Positions 9,318 through 17,443 of a stretch of 25,754 bases of DNA are shown here, one piece after another. The DNA is from a virus. The stretch covers positions 1-25,754 of the IMG/VR virus record IMGVR_UViG_3300025896_000179; one strand, given 5' to 3'. The notes under the pieces were generated by a model. It did no database searches. It was not told where the DNA came from and saw only the letters and a program-made list of their open reading frames with translations. The position numbers and the translations under genes were made by a program. Each line of letters starts with the position of its first letter. The stretch's first letter is position 1.

Positions 9318-9704
9318 TTATAAATTTATTACTACGATGTCAGTTGTTGTAAAAACATCGTCAGTTATTGTATATTTTAAAGTAACAACCGCAGCATATT
9401 CGCTTTCAGTTGATTCGACTACTGTTATTTCATCTATTTGAAGTTGTGGTAAAAATCTTTTTACCGTTCCTTTTATCTCGCTTTTAATATCATTAAGAGT
9501 CATTCCATCTTCTGGTTCGAAGATAAATTTGATTAAATCAGTACCAAAATCTGGATTGTAAAGTCTTTGTCCTTTTCTAGTAAGTATCAAATGAAGAAGG
9601 TCAGCTTTTATTGCTTGACTGTCTTCATCGTTTAAATCCAAGAAAAAACCCTTGTGACTATCCTTAAAAGGATAATTTATATTGATGTATTTTCCGTTAG
9701 CCAT
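9318..9704 (-). CDS. Baseplate wedge protein gp25-like (GPW/gp25 family)
   Basis: The 128-residue product has the size of T4 gp25 (about 132) and its family pattern: DLLHLILTRKGQRLYNPDFGTDL (35-57) followed by FIFEPEDG (60-67). gp25 nucleates sheath polymerisation on the wedge and is the most conserved baseplate piece of contractile machines. Family members usually carry an EPR motif after the second helix. Here the corresponding place reads FLPQL (84-88), so this motif is degenerate while the fold signature remains. It is the first gene after the terminator that closes the nucleotide/replication cluster and is followed at once by gp6. I am confident of the family. Confidence 0.92.
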   Translation of the reverse strand: MANGKYININYPFKDSHKGFFLDLNDEDSQAIKADLLHLILTRKGQRLYNPDFGTDLIKFIFEPEDGMTLNDIKSEIKGTVKRFLPQLQIDEITVVESTESEYAAVVTLKYTITDDVFTTTDIVVINL

Positions 9705-9760
9705 AACTTGTTTATTAGATAAATATAATACTAAAGTATTTTTATAAGTAAATATGCCAA
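9705..9760 (-). promoter_or_regulatory. Leader/promoter region of the gp25-gp6 block
   Basis: This AT-rich gap between the nrdA terminator and the gp25 start must carry the promoter for the structural block, since the terminator should stop most read-through. It lacks the TAnnTTTG box seen at the other promoters. On the minus strand it has TTATAAAAATACTT, about 45 nt before the start, reminiscent of the T4 late element TATAAATA, and an inverted repeat AATACT-aa-AGTATT at 9727-9740. A phage-specific late promoter is plausible but the sequence alone does not prove it. Confidence 0.3.
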
Positions 9761-9761
9761 A

Positions 9762-9797
9762 TAAAAAAAGGGACCATATGGTCCCCTTATTTTTTTG
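9762..9797 (-). terminator. Strong intrinsic terminator after nrdA
   Basis: A perfect palindrome GGGACCATATGGTCCC (9770-9785) forms a 6-8 bp GC-rich stem. On the minus strand it is followed by seven T residues, and the opposite side is also T-rich, so it could work in both directions. It begins 12 bp below the nrdA stop. It marks the end of the replication/nucleotide operon and separates it from the gp25-gp6 structural genes. Confidence 0.9.
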
Positions 9798-9808
9798 TAT
9801 TTATTTTT

Positions 9809-12163
9809 TTATGATGAACATCCGATACATTCAAATTGACTTTCTGTTGGTTTCTCAACAACTTTTTGTTTAGTCATATCTATCGCTAAGTGTTTCGCTT
9901 TATTATCAACTGATTCACTTCGTAAATAATATTGTCCAGTTTTAAGTCCTAACTTCCATGCTAAGCTATGTGATGTAGTTAACTTACCCACTGTCGGTGT
10001 GCTAAAGAAAATATTAAGACTCTGTGATTGGTCGATGAATGGTGCTCTATCAGCAGACATTTCAATAAGAGCCTTTTGTGATATTTCCCATACTGTTTTA
10101 TATCTATCTTTCATTTCTTGACTGATAACTGGAATGTTTTGAACACTTCCATCATTTTTAATCAATTCACTAAGAATTTCTCTATTCCATAACCCTTCAG
10201 CTTCTAAATCTCTAACCAAGTGTTTGTTTACCATTGCAAATTCGCCACCAGTTACTCTACGAACATATAAATTAGAAGTAAAAGGTTCGAACGCTTCATT
10301 AGACCCAATTACACGAGCTGAACTAGCTGTTGGTGGACATGTAGTTACCAGTGAATTTCTAACACCGTATTTTTTTATGTCTTTTCTTAATTGTTTCCAA
10401 TCGTGCATACCAGATAAATCTTCTTCTTTTCTTTTTCTAGTTGTTACGTTTCCTAACTCGTCTGTTTCGGTTACATCCCACATTTGCCATTGGAAAATAC
10501 CTTCTGAAATTGGTGAACCTTCATAACCATCATAGGTTAAACCAGTTTCTTTAGCCAAATCACAGGATTCTCTCAATGCATTGAAGTAAATGGTTTCGAA
10601 TATGTCTTTGTTTAACTGTCTAGCTTCATCTGATGTAAATACTAATTTCAACATAGCAAACACATCCGCTAACCCTTGAATACCTATTCCTAATGCTCTT
10701 TGTTCTAAACCACCTTTTCTACCTTCTTCAGTTGAATAATCGTTAACCTCTAAAGCTATATTTAATGATTTTGTTATTGAACGTGAAACTCTACCTAATT
10801 CTTCAAAATCATATTTACCATCAATAACATATTTTTGAACTGGAATACTAGTAAGTGTACAGATAGCTGTTGTTTTAGCATCGGTAACTTCCATGATTTC
10901 AGAACATAAATTACTAGAGTGAATTACACCCATATTTTTTTGGTTCGATTTTTTGTTGGCGTGGTCTTTGAAACACATATATGGCATTCCGCTTTCAATT
11001 TGAGCTTCTAATATCTTCAACCATAAGTCATGTGCTTTGATTTTGGTACCAATTCCCATCTCTACGGCCTTATTATACTCTTCTTCGTATTCGGACCCAT
11101 AAATCTCATAAAATGGCTTTAAACCAGCTGTTTTTATCTCATGAGGACAAAATAAATGCCAATCACCATTTGTTTCAACAGCTTTCATGAAATTATCTGG
11201 AATCCAAAGAGCAGAAAATAAATCTCTAGCTCTTAATTCTTCAGCACCAATTTTCTTTCTAATGTCTAACACATCGAATATGTCTTTATGCCATGGTTCA
11301 ACATATACGGCACAAGAACCAGGTCTTTTACCACGTTGATTCCAAAACCTAAGAGTTTCATTTACAACTTTAAGGTATTTAAGAATACCACCAGCTTTAC
11401 CGTTAGAATTACCAACGTTGCTTTCTTTTGAACGAATATTAGAAATTGCCAAACCAATACCTTCGGCTTTAGAAGATGAAATAGCTATTCTACCTAATAT
11501 GTTCAATAACCCTTCAGTTGAATCATCTGGAACAATAGATAAATTACATGAAGCAATCTGTCCAATAGTTGTTCCGATATTCATTTTCAATGGAGTCGCT
11601 GGACTTTCTTGTTGATGACTTAAATCATAATATTTTTCTTTGAAGTCTTCTGGTGTGTTGGTTGTCATAAGAGCAACCCTAACGTACATTTGTTGTGGTC
11701 TTTCTAATATTACACCCTCAGATGATTTTAATAGATAGATATCTTTAAGTGAGCACCATCCGAAATAATCAAATTGGAAATCTCTCTTGTAATCTATTGT
11801 TGATTCGATAAGTTCAATATTTTCTTTTATTTTATTGAAATATGTATCGTTCAACAAACCAGCGTTGTACATTTTTTTGGCGGCTTTCATAAACGAATCT
11901 TCGGTTTCTTTATGAAGTTTCGTTATCGAAATATTTGCGGCCAATTTTGAATAGTCTGGGTGGTTCATCGCTAACGACTCAGCAACAACTGAAATAAGGT
12001 CATCCAATTGGTTGGTTGTCATATCATCAGCGATACCTTGTGTTACTTTGATGAAAACTTCATCAGCATTAACTTTTAACCCTTCTGATTGTTTTTTAAT
12101 CCTAGTTAATATTTTATTTGGATTGAAGTCAATCTTACTTCCGTTTCTTTTTATTACTTGCAT
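9809..12163 (-). CDS. nrdA: Ribonucleoside-diphosphate reductase, large (alpha) subunit, class I
   Basis: The 784-residue product reduces ribonucleotides to deoxyribonucleotides with NrdB. An N-terminal ATP-cone (about 1-90, beginning MQVIKRNGSKIDF) indicates allosteric activity control by ATP/dATP. The catalytic parts are visible: C206 in ASCNLS pairs with C435 in AICTLTS as the redox pair; C420 in SSNLCSE is the thiyl-radical Cys with N418 and E422; Y745-Y746 in QYYLRS carry the radical to the active site. The C-terminal shuttle pair C779/C782 is present in FECIGCSS. So all key residues are intact and an active enzyme is expected. The gene lies 11 bp downstream of nrdB, ends at a strong terminator, and gives the phage its own dNTP supply. 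No thioredoxin or glutaredoxin gene is seen in the window, so the reductant must come from elsewhere. Confidence 0.97.
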   Translation of the reverse strand: MQVIKRNGSKIDFNPNKILTRIKKQSEGLKVNADEVFIKVTQGIADDMTTNQLDDLISVVAESLAMNHPDYSKLAANISITKLHKETEDSFMKAAKKMYNAGLLNDTYFNKIKENIELIESTIDYKRDFQFDYFGWCSLKDIYLLKSSEGVILERPQQMYVRVALMTTNTPEDFKEKYYDLSHQQESPATPLKMNIGTTIGQIASCNLSIVPDDSTEGLLNILGRIAISSSKAEGIGLAISNIRSKESNVGNSNGKAGGILKYLKVVNETLRFWNQRGKRPGSCAVYVEPWHKDIFDVLDIRKKIGAEELRARDLFSALWIPDNFMKAVETNGDWHLFCPHEIKTAGLKPFYEIYGSEYEEEYNKAVEMGIGTKIKAHDLWLKILEAQIESGMPYMCFKDHANKKSNQKNMGVIHSSNLCSEIMEVTDAKTTAICTLTSIPVQKYVIDGKYDFEELGRVSRSITKSLNIALEVNDYSTEEGRKGGLEQRALGIGIQGLADVFAMLKLVFTSDEARQLNKDIFETIYFNALRESCDLAKETGLTYDGYEGSPISEGIFQWQMWDVTETDELGNVTTRKRKEEDLSGMHDWKQLRKDIKKYGVRNSLVTTCPPTASSARVIGSNEAFEPFTSNLYVRRVTGGEFAMVNKHLVRDLEAEGLWNREILSELIKNDGSVQNIPVISQEMKDRYKTVWEISQKALIEMSADRAPFIDQSQSLNIFFSTPTVGKLTTSHSLAWKLGLKTGQYYLRSESVDNKAKHLAIDMTKQKVVEKPTESQFECIGCSS

Positions 12164-12174
12164 CTTTATCTTAG

Positions 12175-13128
12175 TTAAATTTCCTCATCAAATGAGATTG
12201 GCCCACTTAAGTCAGCCGATTTATATTCTGTCGAACGACCTTCAAAGAAGTTTTGTTTTGTTTTCAAAGCAATTTGATTCATAAACTCAAATGGGTTTTT
12301 TGAATTAAACTCTTTTTCACAATTTAACTGACTTAATAGTCCGTCAACAACAAATTCTAAGTATTGTTTCATCAAATCAGCATTCATACCGATAAGTGAT
12401 ACTGGTAAAGATTCAGTGATGAATTCTTTTTCTATTTCTAAAGCAGATAAAAAGATTTCTCTAATTCTTGCTTCGCTTGGTTTATCAACGATGTGGTTAT
12501 TCAATAAATGTATTGCAAAATCAGCATGCATTGATTCATCTCTAGAGATGAAAACATTAGAGTCACACAATCCAGGCATAAGACCTCTAGATTTAAGATA
12601 AAAAATACTACAAAATGACCCAGAAAAGAAAATTCCTTCTACTGCAACAAATGCAATTAGTCTATCAACGAAAGAATCCGATTCAATCCAATTCAACGCC
12701 CACTCTGCTTTCTTTTTAACTGGTGGCATGTATTCGATAGCGTTAAAACATTCTTGTCTTTCTTTGGTATCTTTAATATACGTATCGATAAGTAAAGAAT
12801 ACATTTGACTATGAATATTCTCCATCATGATTTGAAAACCATAAAAGAATTTTGCTTCAGTGTATTGTACTTCATTTAAGAAGTTTATAGCTAAGTTTTC
12901 ATTCACGATACCATCTGAAGCAGCAAAAAATGCTAAGATGTTTGTGATAAAAAATCTTTCGTTATCTGTTAATTTGGTTTCCCAGTGAGCAATATCTTTT
13001 GATAAATCAATTTCTTCTACCGTCCACATGGCCGCTTTTTGGTCCAAATAATGCTGCCAGATGTCTTGATGTTCTATTGGAAATAGAACAAAACGATTTG
13101 GGTTGTTAATTAATATTGGTTCTGTCAT
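12175..13128 (-). CDS. nrdB: Ribonucleoside-diphosphate reductase, small (beta) subunit, class Ia-type
   Basis: The 317-residue product builds the diiron-tyrosyl radical used by NrdA. The metal ligands are all in place: D72, E103, H106, E164, E198 and H201. Y110 lies seven residues after E103, as Y122 does after E115 in E. coli, and is the likely radical tyrosine. The segment [20 protein letters not shown] (163-182) resembles eukaryotic and Bacteroidetes R2 proteins more than E. coli or T4 NrdB. The C-terminal tail ([11 protein letters not shown]), which in this family binds the large subunit, is present. The gene sits between the helicase and nrdA with short gaps (28 and 11 bp), clearly one operon. 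Classification as Ia rather than Ic is based on retention of the tyrosine. Confidence 0.96.
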   Translation of the reverse strand: MTEPILINNPNRFVLFPIEHQDIWQHYLDQKAAMWTVEEIDLSKDIAHWETKLTDNERFFITNILAFFAASDGIVNENLAINFLNEVQYTEAKFFYGFQIMMENIHSQMYSLLIDTYIKDTKERQECFNAIEYMPPVKKKAEWALNWIESDSFVDRLIAFVAVEGIFFSGSFCSIFYLKSRGLMPGLCDSNVFISRDESMHADFAIHLLNNHIVDKPSEARIREIFLSALEIEKEFITESLPVSLIGMNADLMKQYLEFVVDGLLSQLNCEKEFNSKNPFEFMNQIALKTKQNFFEGRSTEYKSADLSGPISFDEEI

Positions 13129-13156
13129 TTTGTTTGTTATTTTTTATTGTTAATTT

Positions 13157-14584
13157 TTATTCCTCAGCCTTTGGAACCGTAATTCCACTTAAAACTGATT
13201 GTCTATTTTTTGCCGCAGTCAAAACTGAGTTAACTCTATCTTGATTGTTGACATTTACATCTTGTTTGTGTTGTGTTTGCGTTCTACCACCTTTACTCTC
13301 ACCCATGTCAATTTGAATTCTTGCGTTATCAAATTTGATATCAGTGAAAATAATACCATCTTTACCAAAACGAGATTTAAGGATTGCCATTGTTGCGGTT
13401 CCAGCTTCTTTTTGGTCTAGAGTTTTCGCAATTGACACAATGAAGTGACCAATTTGCCCTTTTTTAATTGAACCACCCATTTGGTCTGCTTCAACTACTT
13501 CAGCTTTAATCGAACTTCTGTTTCCTTGAACCGCTGTCCATCCAGCCATATCCAATTCAGATAACATAGTTTCAAATTGTCTCATCACACTACCTTCACC
13601 AGCATTTACATCATCAAACCTTCTAGATGGTTCAACACAGTCAATGTAATCTAATAACACGATATCTGGTCTAAAACCTTGTGCTATTAGCTTTCTAATG
13701 TAGTGTCTAATAACTGGAATCGTTGTTCCATCACTAGAAAACTTTTTAAGCCTTAAGATACCTTTATCTGGTCCTACTGTCATATCAGTAACCATAGATA
13801 ATAGTTCGTCTTTGTGTAATGATAAGCTATTCAAATCATAACCAGACCAACATGATAAATGTTTTCTTTGTATTACCTTTGGGTTATCCTCGAAAAACAC
13901 TTGTAACACCTTTTTACCATCAGTCATAGCGGTATTGGCTATCTTGGTCATCATAGTTGTTTTACCAACACCAAATGGTGCTAAAATAACTGCTAATTCA
14001 CCTTTGGATAAACCACCATCCATTACATCGTCCAAACCTGTAATACCAGTACGAATTGGTTTTCTAAAATCATCGACCAAAACATCATTAATGTTGTCGA
14101 AGATGTCCATACCATCGTCTTTATTATCACCATGCTCCAAAGCTTTTCTAAGTATAGCTTCACATTTGTCATAATCCTCAATATCACCTTTGTTGATGAT
14201 TTTGGTTATCTCATTTACTGATTTTTTAAGTTCTTGTTGTTTACAGAACTTCATTGCGATATCTTGCACTTTAAGAGTATCGTGTAAATTGGCATCTTGA
14301 ATCTTACGGAGTTGTGAAATGGCGTATTTTCTTTGTACATCATCTTTCACGTCTTCTAATAATCTGAATTCCAGACTACCAATGTCTGGAACGATATCAT
14401 CGGTCATTTTAGCATCCTTAATTGTTGCAGCCACAACTCTTAAGTATGGGTCTTCAAAATAGTTTGGGTCAACAATATCTATTATTGAATTTGCGAATTT
14501 CCTATCAGTAAGAATCTGTGCTATTAATCTTAATTGGTAGTCATACCCCAAATATCCTAAACTATTTTTATCTATTTTTGCCAT
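13157..14584 (-). CDS. Replicative DNA helicase, DnaB/T4 gp41-like
   Basis: The 475-residue product is a RecA-fold hexameric helicase that unwinds the phage fork 5' to 3' on the lagging strand. The N-terminal part (about 1-150) is helical and matches the DnaB-N style domain. The motor begins near 178 with TGITGLDDVMDGGLSKGE; Walker A is APFGVGKTT (202-210), the catalytic glutamate lies in FFEDN (E232), and Walker B is IVLLDYID with D312. A downstream QGNRSS fits the sensor motif. The C-terminus is polar and probably disordered. No primase is fused to it and none is in the window. The gene follows the unknown 167-aa gene by 54 bp and is followed by nrdB. The assignment is firm to DnaB-like helicase; equivalence to gp41 is by context. 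Confidence 0.94.
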   Translation of the reverse strand: MAKIDKNSLGYLGYDYQLRLIAQILTDRKFANSIIDIVDPNYFEDPYLRVVAATIKDAKMTDDIVPDIGSLEFRLLEDVKDDVQRKYAISQLRKIQDANLHDTLKVQDIAMKFCKQQELKKSVNEITKIINKGDIEDYDKCEAILRKALEHGDNKDDGMDIFDNINDVLVDDFRKPIRTGITGLDDVMDGGLSKGELAVILAPFGVGKTTMMTKIANTAMTDGKKVLQVFFEDNPKVIQRKHLSCWSGYDLNSLSLHKDELLSMVTDMTVGPDKGILRLKKFSSDGTTIPVIRHYIRKLIAQGFRPDIVLLDYIDCVEPSRRFDDVNAGEGSVMRQFETMLSELDMAGWTAVQGNRSSIKAEVVEADQMGGSIKKGQIGHFIVSIAKTLDQKEAGTATMAILKSRFGKDGIIFTDIKFDNARIQIDMGESKGGRTQTQHKQDVNVNNQDRVNSVLTAAKNRQSVLSGITVPKAEE

Positions 14585-14638
14585 TTTTTTCTTCTTTTTT
14601 TAAAAACATTGTTATAATAAATATACCGATAATTGAGA

Positions 14639-15142
14639 TTAACGCTCAATAATTGTATATTTTTTTTGACTCATCGAATGTCTGATTTCAGACATGATTG
14701 ACGGGATTATTTCCCTAACGTCAACTGCGTATCTAACTTTTGGTGGAAAAAAGTTTCCACTAAATTGAGTTTTAGCGACAGACGTTTTGTCTACTTTTAC
14801 TTCGAATTGGAAGTTGTCTTCTTTTTCGAAAATATTCTTAGAACCTTCTTCTGGTTGTAAGAAATATGGGTTATAATTATCCCATAAATAAGTTAAAGAT
14901 TTCTCTTTTAAATGGTTAGGAATAATACCTTGACTACCATAGTCACCATTGTTCATTCCAGCAATGTTGTCCATCATTTCTTTAAGCTCTAAAGACTTAA
15001 TAGAATCCTCATTAAAGTCGTAGATATTGAAATATCTTTGACAGATAATGTGGTCGTTAATATACAATACGAATTCGAATCTTTGGTCTTCGATTTTTTT
15101 CCCATCTGTACGTAAACTTGGTTTTGTTGTTGTTGTCGTCAT
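14639..15142 (-). CDS. Conserved-looking unknown protein in the replication operon (167 aa)
   Basis: I do not recognise a family. The protein opens with a Thr-rich head (MTTTTTKP), then reads as a compact mixed alpha/beta protein: RFEFVLYINDHIICQRYF (21-38) looks like paired beta strands, and the C-terminal REIIPSIMSEIRHSMSQKK looks like a helix. No nucleotide-binding motif, zinc site, signal peptide or membrane helix is visible. It lies between the 5' nuclease (15 bp upstream) and the helicase (54 bp downstream), the place where a helicase loader, recombination mediator or polymerase accessory factor might be expected, but no sequence feature links it to any of these. A role in replication is therefore inference from position alone. 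The ATG choice is supported by its short spacing to the upstream stop. Confidence 0.75.
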   Translation of the reverse strand: MTTTTTKPSLRTDGKKIEDQRFEFVLYINDHIICQRYFNIYDFNEDSIKSLELKEMMDNIAGMNNGDYGSQGIIPNHLKEKSLTYLWDNYNPYFLQPEEGSKNIFEKEDNFQFEVKVDKTSVAKTQFSGNFFPPKVRYAVDVREIIPSIMSEIRHSMSQKKYTIIER

Positions 15143-15157
15143 TTTGTTTTTTTAATG

Positions 15158-16210
15158 TTAAAAATTTAGTTTTTCTCTTTCGATAAGCTTTTTGAATGGT
15201 ATCAAATAATCTGGATACCTATGTTCGCCAATTGTTTTATCTAACCCATCTCGTTTCATGTATATAAGAACATTTTTTAAATCTCTACCCGATGAGTCAA
15301 GGGTACCATCTATCAATTGTTCTAACTCTCTTATTCCATCTTCAGTCATCATTGGTTTTTTTAAGTCTACTAATCTCTCGTTTATTTCGTAAACCTTAGT
15401 ACCTTGCACACCTTCTGTGACTTTATTGACGATGTTGTCTAACACCTTAAGAGGTGGTTTTTTTTCTTTAATCCTATTTTCTTGTAGTATTTTTGCTTCC
15501 TCTAAAACTTCGGTTAGACTTACATGTCTTTCACCGATTTGTGGGAAGTGTGTTAATAATGTTTTTTCACCTAAACCTTTTATTCCTTTAATTGAATCAC
15601 TTTTATCCCCTAGCATAGTCTTAACTAAAACAGAGTTTTCTTGATTATAACAAAAGTACGAAGAAAAATTGTCTTTTCCAACATATTCTTTCAAATGTAG
15701 GAAATAAATTTTAACATCTTCACTAATTAATTGTGCCATATCAACATCGTTGGTACAAATGGTGATTTTTTCGTTTGGTTTTTTGGTTAGACAATAATAA
15801 GCTATAAAATCATCACCTTCGATGATTTCATGTTTTAATTGTCTGATGTACATTTCATCTATGTATTCAGCAGCTAATTCACGTTGTAATAATTCCGATT
15901 CATCTATAGGTTGAGTGCCATTGATGAAGTCTTTTCCTCTATCACTTTTGTAAGGTTCGTAAATTTCGTATCTAAGTTTACCACTAAAATTTCCATCCCA
16001 GAATACGAAGACTCTATGGTATAGGTCTTCAGTTAATAACATTCTAAGTGTTGTGATAAATTGGTATAGGCCACCAACATGGTGTCCATTGACATTATAA
16101 GTGTCCTTGGCTCCGAAAAACCCTGTCTTGAACAGGGCATTTCCGTCTACCAATAAAGTATTTTGTATTTTTGAAACAGTTTCACCGTTACGTGGTGGTC
16201 TTTTGTTCAT
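15158..16210 (-). CDS. 5'-3' exonuclease / flap endonuclease (T4 RNase H-like, FEN family)
   Basis: The 350-residue product belongs to the FEN/5' nuclease family, which removes RNA primers and flaps. The metal-binding acidic residues are visible in order: D22 (VDGNALF), D72 (FWDGNFSGK), E131/D133/D134 (EGDDFIAYY), D155 and D157 (TNDVDMAQ), D202 and D205 (GDKSDSIKG). The helix-three-turn-helix for DNA binding follows as IKGIKGLGEKT. The basic/aromatic arch region YEIYEPYKSDRGKD (81-94) is typical. The length is close to T4 RNase H (305) with a longer C-terminus. The gene sits between uvsX (33 bp) and the unknown 167-aa gene. A terminator-like hairpin lies inside codons 24-32, where codon use turns unusually G/C-ending. 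All catalytic positions look intact. Confidence 0.94.
   Translation of the reverse strand: MNKRPPRNGETVSKIQNTLLVDGNALFKTGFFGAKDTYNVNGHHVGGLYQFITTLRMLLTEDLYHRVFVFWDGNFSGKLRYEIYEPYKSDRGKDFINGTQPIDESELLQRELAAEYIDEMYIRQLKHEIIEGDDFIAYYCLTKKPNEKITICTNDVDMAQLISEDVKIYFLHLKEYVGKDNFSSYFCYNQENSVLVKTMLGDKSDSIKGIKGLGEKTLLTHFPQIGERHVSLTEVLEEAKILQENRIKEKKPPLKVLDNIVNKVTEGVQGTKVYEINERLVDLKKPMMTEDGIRELEQLIDGTLDSSGRDLKNVLIYMKRDGLDKTIGEHRYPDYLIPFKKLIEREKLNF
16116..16137 (-). promoter_or_regulatory. Terminator-like hairpin inside the 5' part of the nuclease gene
   Basis: On the minus strand CCCTGT-TCAAG-ACAGGG is followed directly by five T residues, the layout of an intrinsic terminator. It falls within codons 25-32 of the 5' nuclease. 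Ribosomes moving closely behind RNA polymerase should prevent its formation, so it may act as a translation-coupled attenuator or it may be a chance structure. Confidence 0.4.
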
Positions 16211-16243
16211 GTTAGAACATTTAAAAGGTTAATAGACTAACTC

Positions 16244-17359
16244 TTAGTCTTTTTCGTAAGCATCAGCTTTAAAGTCTTCTTCAACAACTTCAAAATCAGA
16301 GAAGCTAGTCCCTAATTTAGCATTGATGAAAACGTTGTTTGCTTTAACATACGCATTTTTTTCATCTGGATTAACAAACCCGTGTGGTGTAGAACAAATG
16401 GAACCCATTCTCTCAATACCATTTACGTGGTTTTTAACACATTCAATATCAGTTCTTACACCGAAGTTAAAACTTCTACCACCATTTACAGCGTCTAATT
16501 TTTTAGCTGATGATGTTGATTTACCACCCATATGGAAAATCATTCTAACACCGTATTTAAAACCTTCACCACCATTATGCATGATTGTCGGTTGACCTAC
16601 AGCATTTGGTCTTAACCAAATTTTTTGTACAGCAACGAATGTGTTGATGTATGGGGCACCTTCTCTTCTAGAAGCTGGGATTCTGAAATTCAATATTGAT
16701 TCAAATTCTCTTTTTAACGCACCAGCAGTCCATTGGTTATTGTTTGTGTTTGATACAGCACCTTGGTAACAACCGATAGAACCGATAGAATCCCAAAGGA
16801 ATGTAATGTTGTGTGGAAATTCACCTTTTTCTTGTTTGTCTAAGATTTCATTCATCAAACGAGCAATATCTTCTACAACTGGAATGTATCTTAAAGGTGT
16901 TGTTTTCATTTTGGCATCTTTATAATCAAAATTTTGATACATAGCTAGTAAATCACTACCACCAAAATACATAAAGTCTTCACCATCGTAATCTAGGATT
17001 TCCCCAGTGTCTTCATCAACAACTTCTTCAAATTTAAAACCGACCAACTTTGCGTGTTCCCAGTTAAAACTTCCTTCAGTATCTATGATGATACAGTAAT
17101 CTCCTAATTTTTGAGCTCCAGCTAAAGATTCGTAAATCCCTGTTGATTTTCCAACATCTGAAAACCCTCTAAATTGTGTTGTGTAACCTCTTGGAACCCC
17201 AGGCAATCCAACGGCATCATGGAAAGCTTTTTTAAACGGAATCCATGTTAAATCTTTTTCTTTAACGATTTGTTCACCTAAACCTAGGTTTTTTTTAAAA
17301 GCTTTATTATCAAAGGCTTTTTTTTCAATAGGTTTCTTTTCTGGTTTTTTTTGTGCCAT
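16244..17359 (-). CDS. uvsX: UvsX-like RecA family recombinase
   Basis: The 371-residue product is a RecA-fold strand-exchange protein, expected to drive recombination-dependent replication and repair of the phage genome together with gp32. Walker A is GFSDVGKST (65-73), the catalytic glutamate is E95 in IIDTEGS, and Walker B ends at D190 in ITFLWD. The first 24 residues are very Lys-rich (MAQKKPEKKPIEKK...), an extension that may help bind DNA or be disordered. The C-terminus is acidic (FEVVEEDFKADAYEKD), as in RecA proteins, where it tunes DNA binding. It follows gp32 across a hairpin terminator and precedes the 5' nuclease by 33 bp. RecA family membership is firm. The symbol uvsX rests on the T4-like setting, since a bacterial-type RecA would be closer to 350 residues with different N-terminal motifs. 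Confidence 0.93.
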   Translation of the reverse strand: MAQKKPEKKPIEKKAFDNKAFKKNLGLGEQIVKEKDLTWIPFKKAFHDAVGLPGVPRGYTTQFRGFSDVGKSTGIYESLAGAQKLGDYCIIIDTEGSFNWEHAKLVGFKFEEVVDEDTGEILDYDGEDFMYFGGSDLLAMYQNFDYKDAKMKTTPLRYIPVVEDIARLMNEILDKQEKGEFPHNITFLWDSIGSIGCYQGAVSNTNNNQWTAGALKREFESILNFRIPASRREGAPYINTFVAVQKIWLRPNAVGQPTIMHNGGEGFKYGVRMIFHMGGKSTSSAKKLDAVNGGRSFNFGVRTDIECVKNHVNGIERMGSICSTPHGFVNPDEKNAYVKANNVFINAKLGTSFSDFEVVEEDFKADAYEKD

Positions 17360-17395
17360 TCTTCTTATTAATTTTTCTTCTTGTTATTTTAGAAC

Positions 17396-17422
17396 AAAAA
17401 AGAGGCAATTTCTCACCTCTTT
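17396..17422 (-). terminator. Intrinsic terminator between gp32 and uvsX
   Basis: On the minus strand AAAGAGG, a 10-nt loop, then CCTCTTT forms a 7-bp stem followed by T residues. It lies 22 bp below the gp32 stop. Since no clear promoter is seen between it and uvsX, it probably works partially, lowering uvsX and later genes relative to the abundant gp32. Confidence 0.75.
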
Positions 17423-17443
17423 ATGTTTTAGTTAAACCTCTAA

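Noticed and set aside
14632-14650. ATTGAG / CTCAAT inverted repeat over the stop of the 167-aa gene.
   Set aside because: The stem is only 6 bp and AT-rich, and no T run follows on the minus strand. Likely chance.
16234-16250. AGACTAA-CTC-TTAGTCT hairpin over the uvsX stop codon.
   Set aside because: It is followed by T residues only on the plus strand, where no gene needs termination. On the transcribed strand there is no T run, so I do not call it a terminator.
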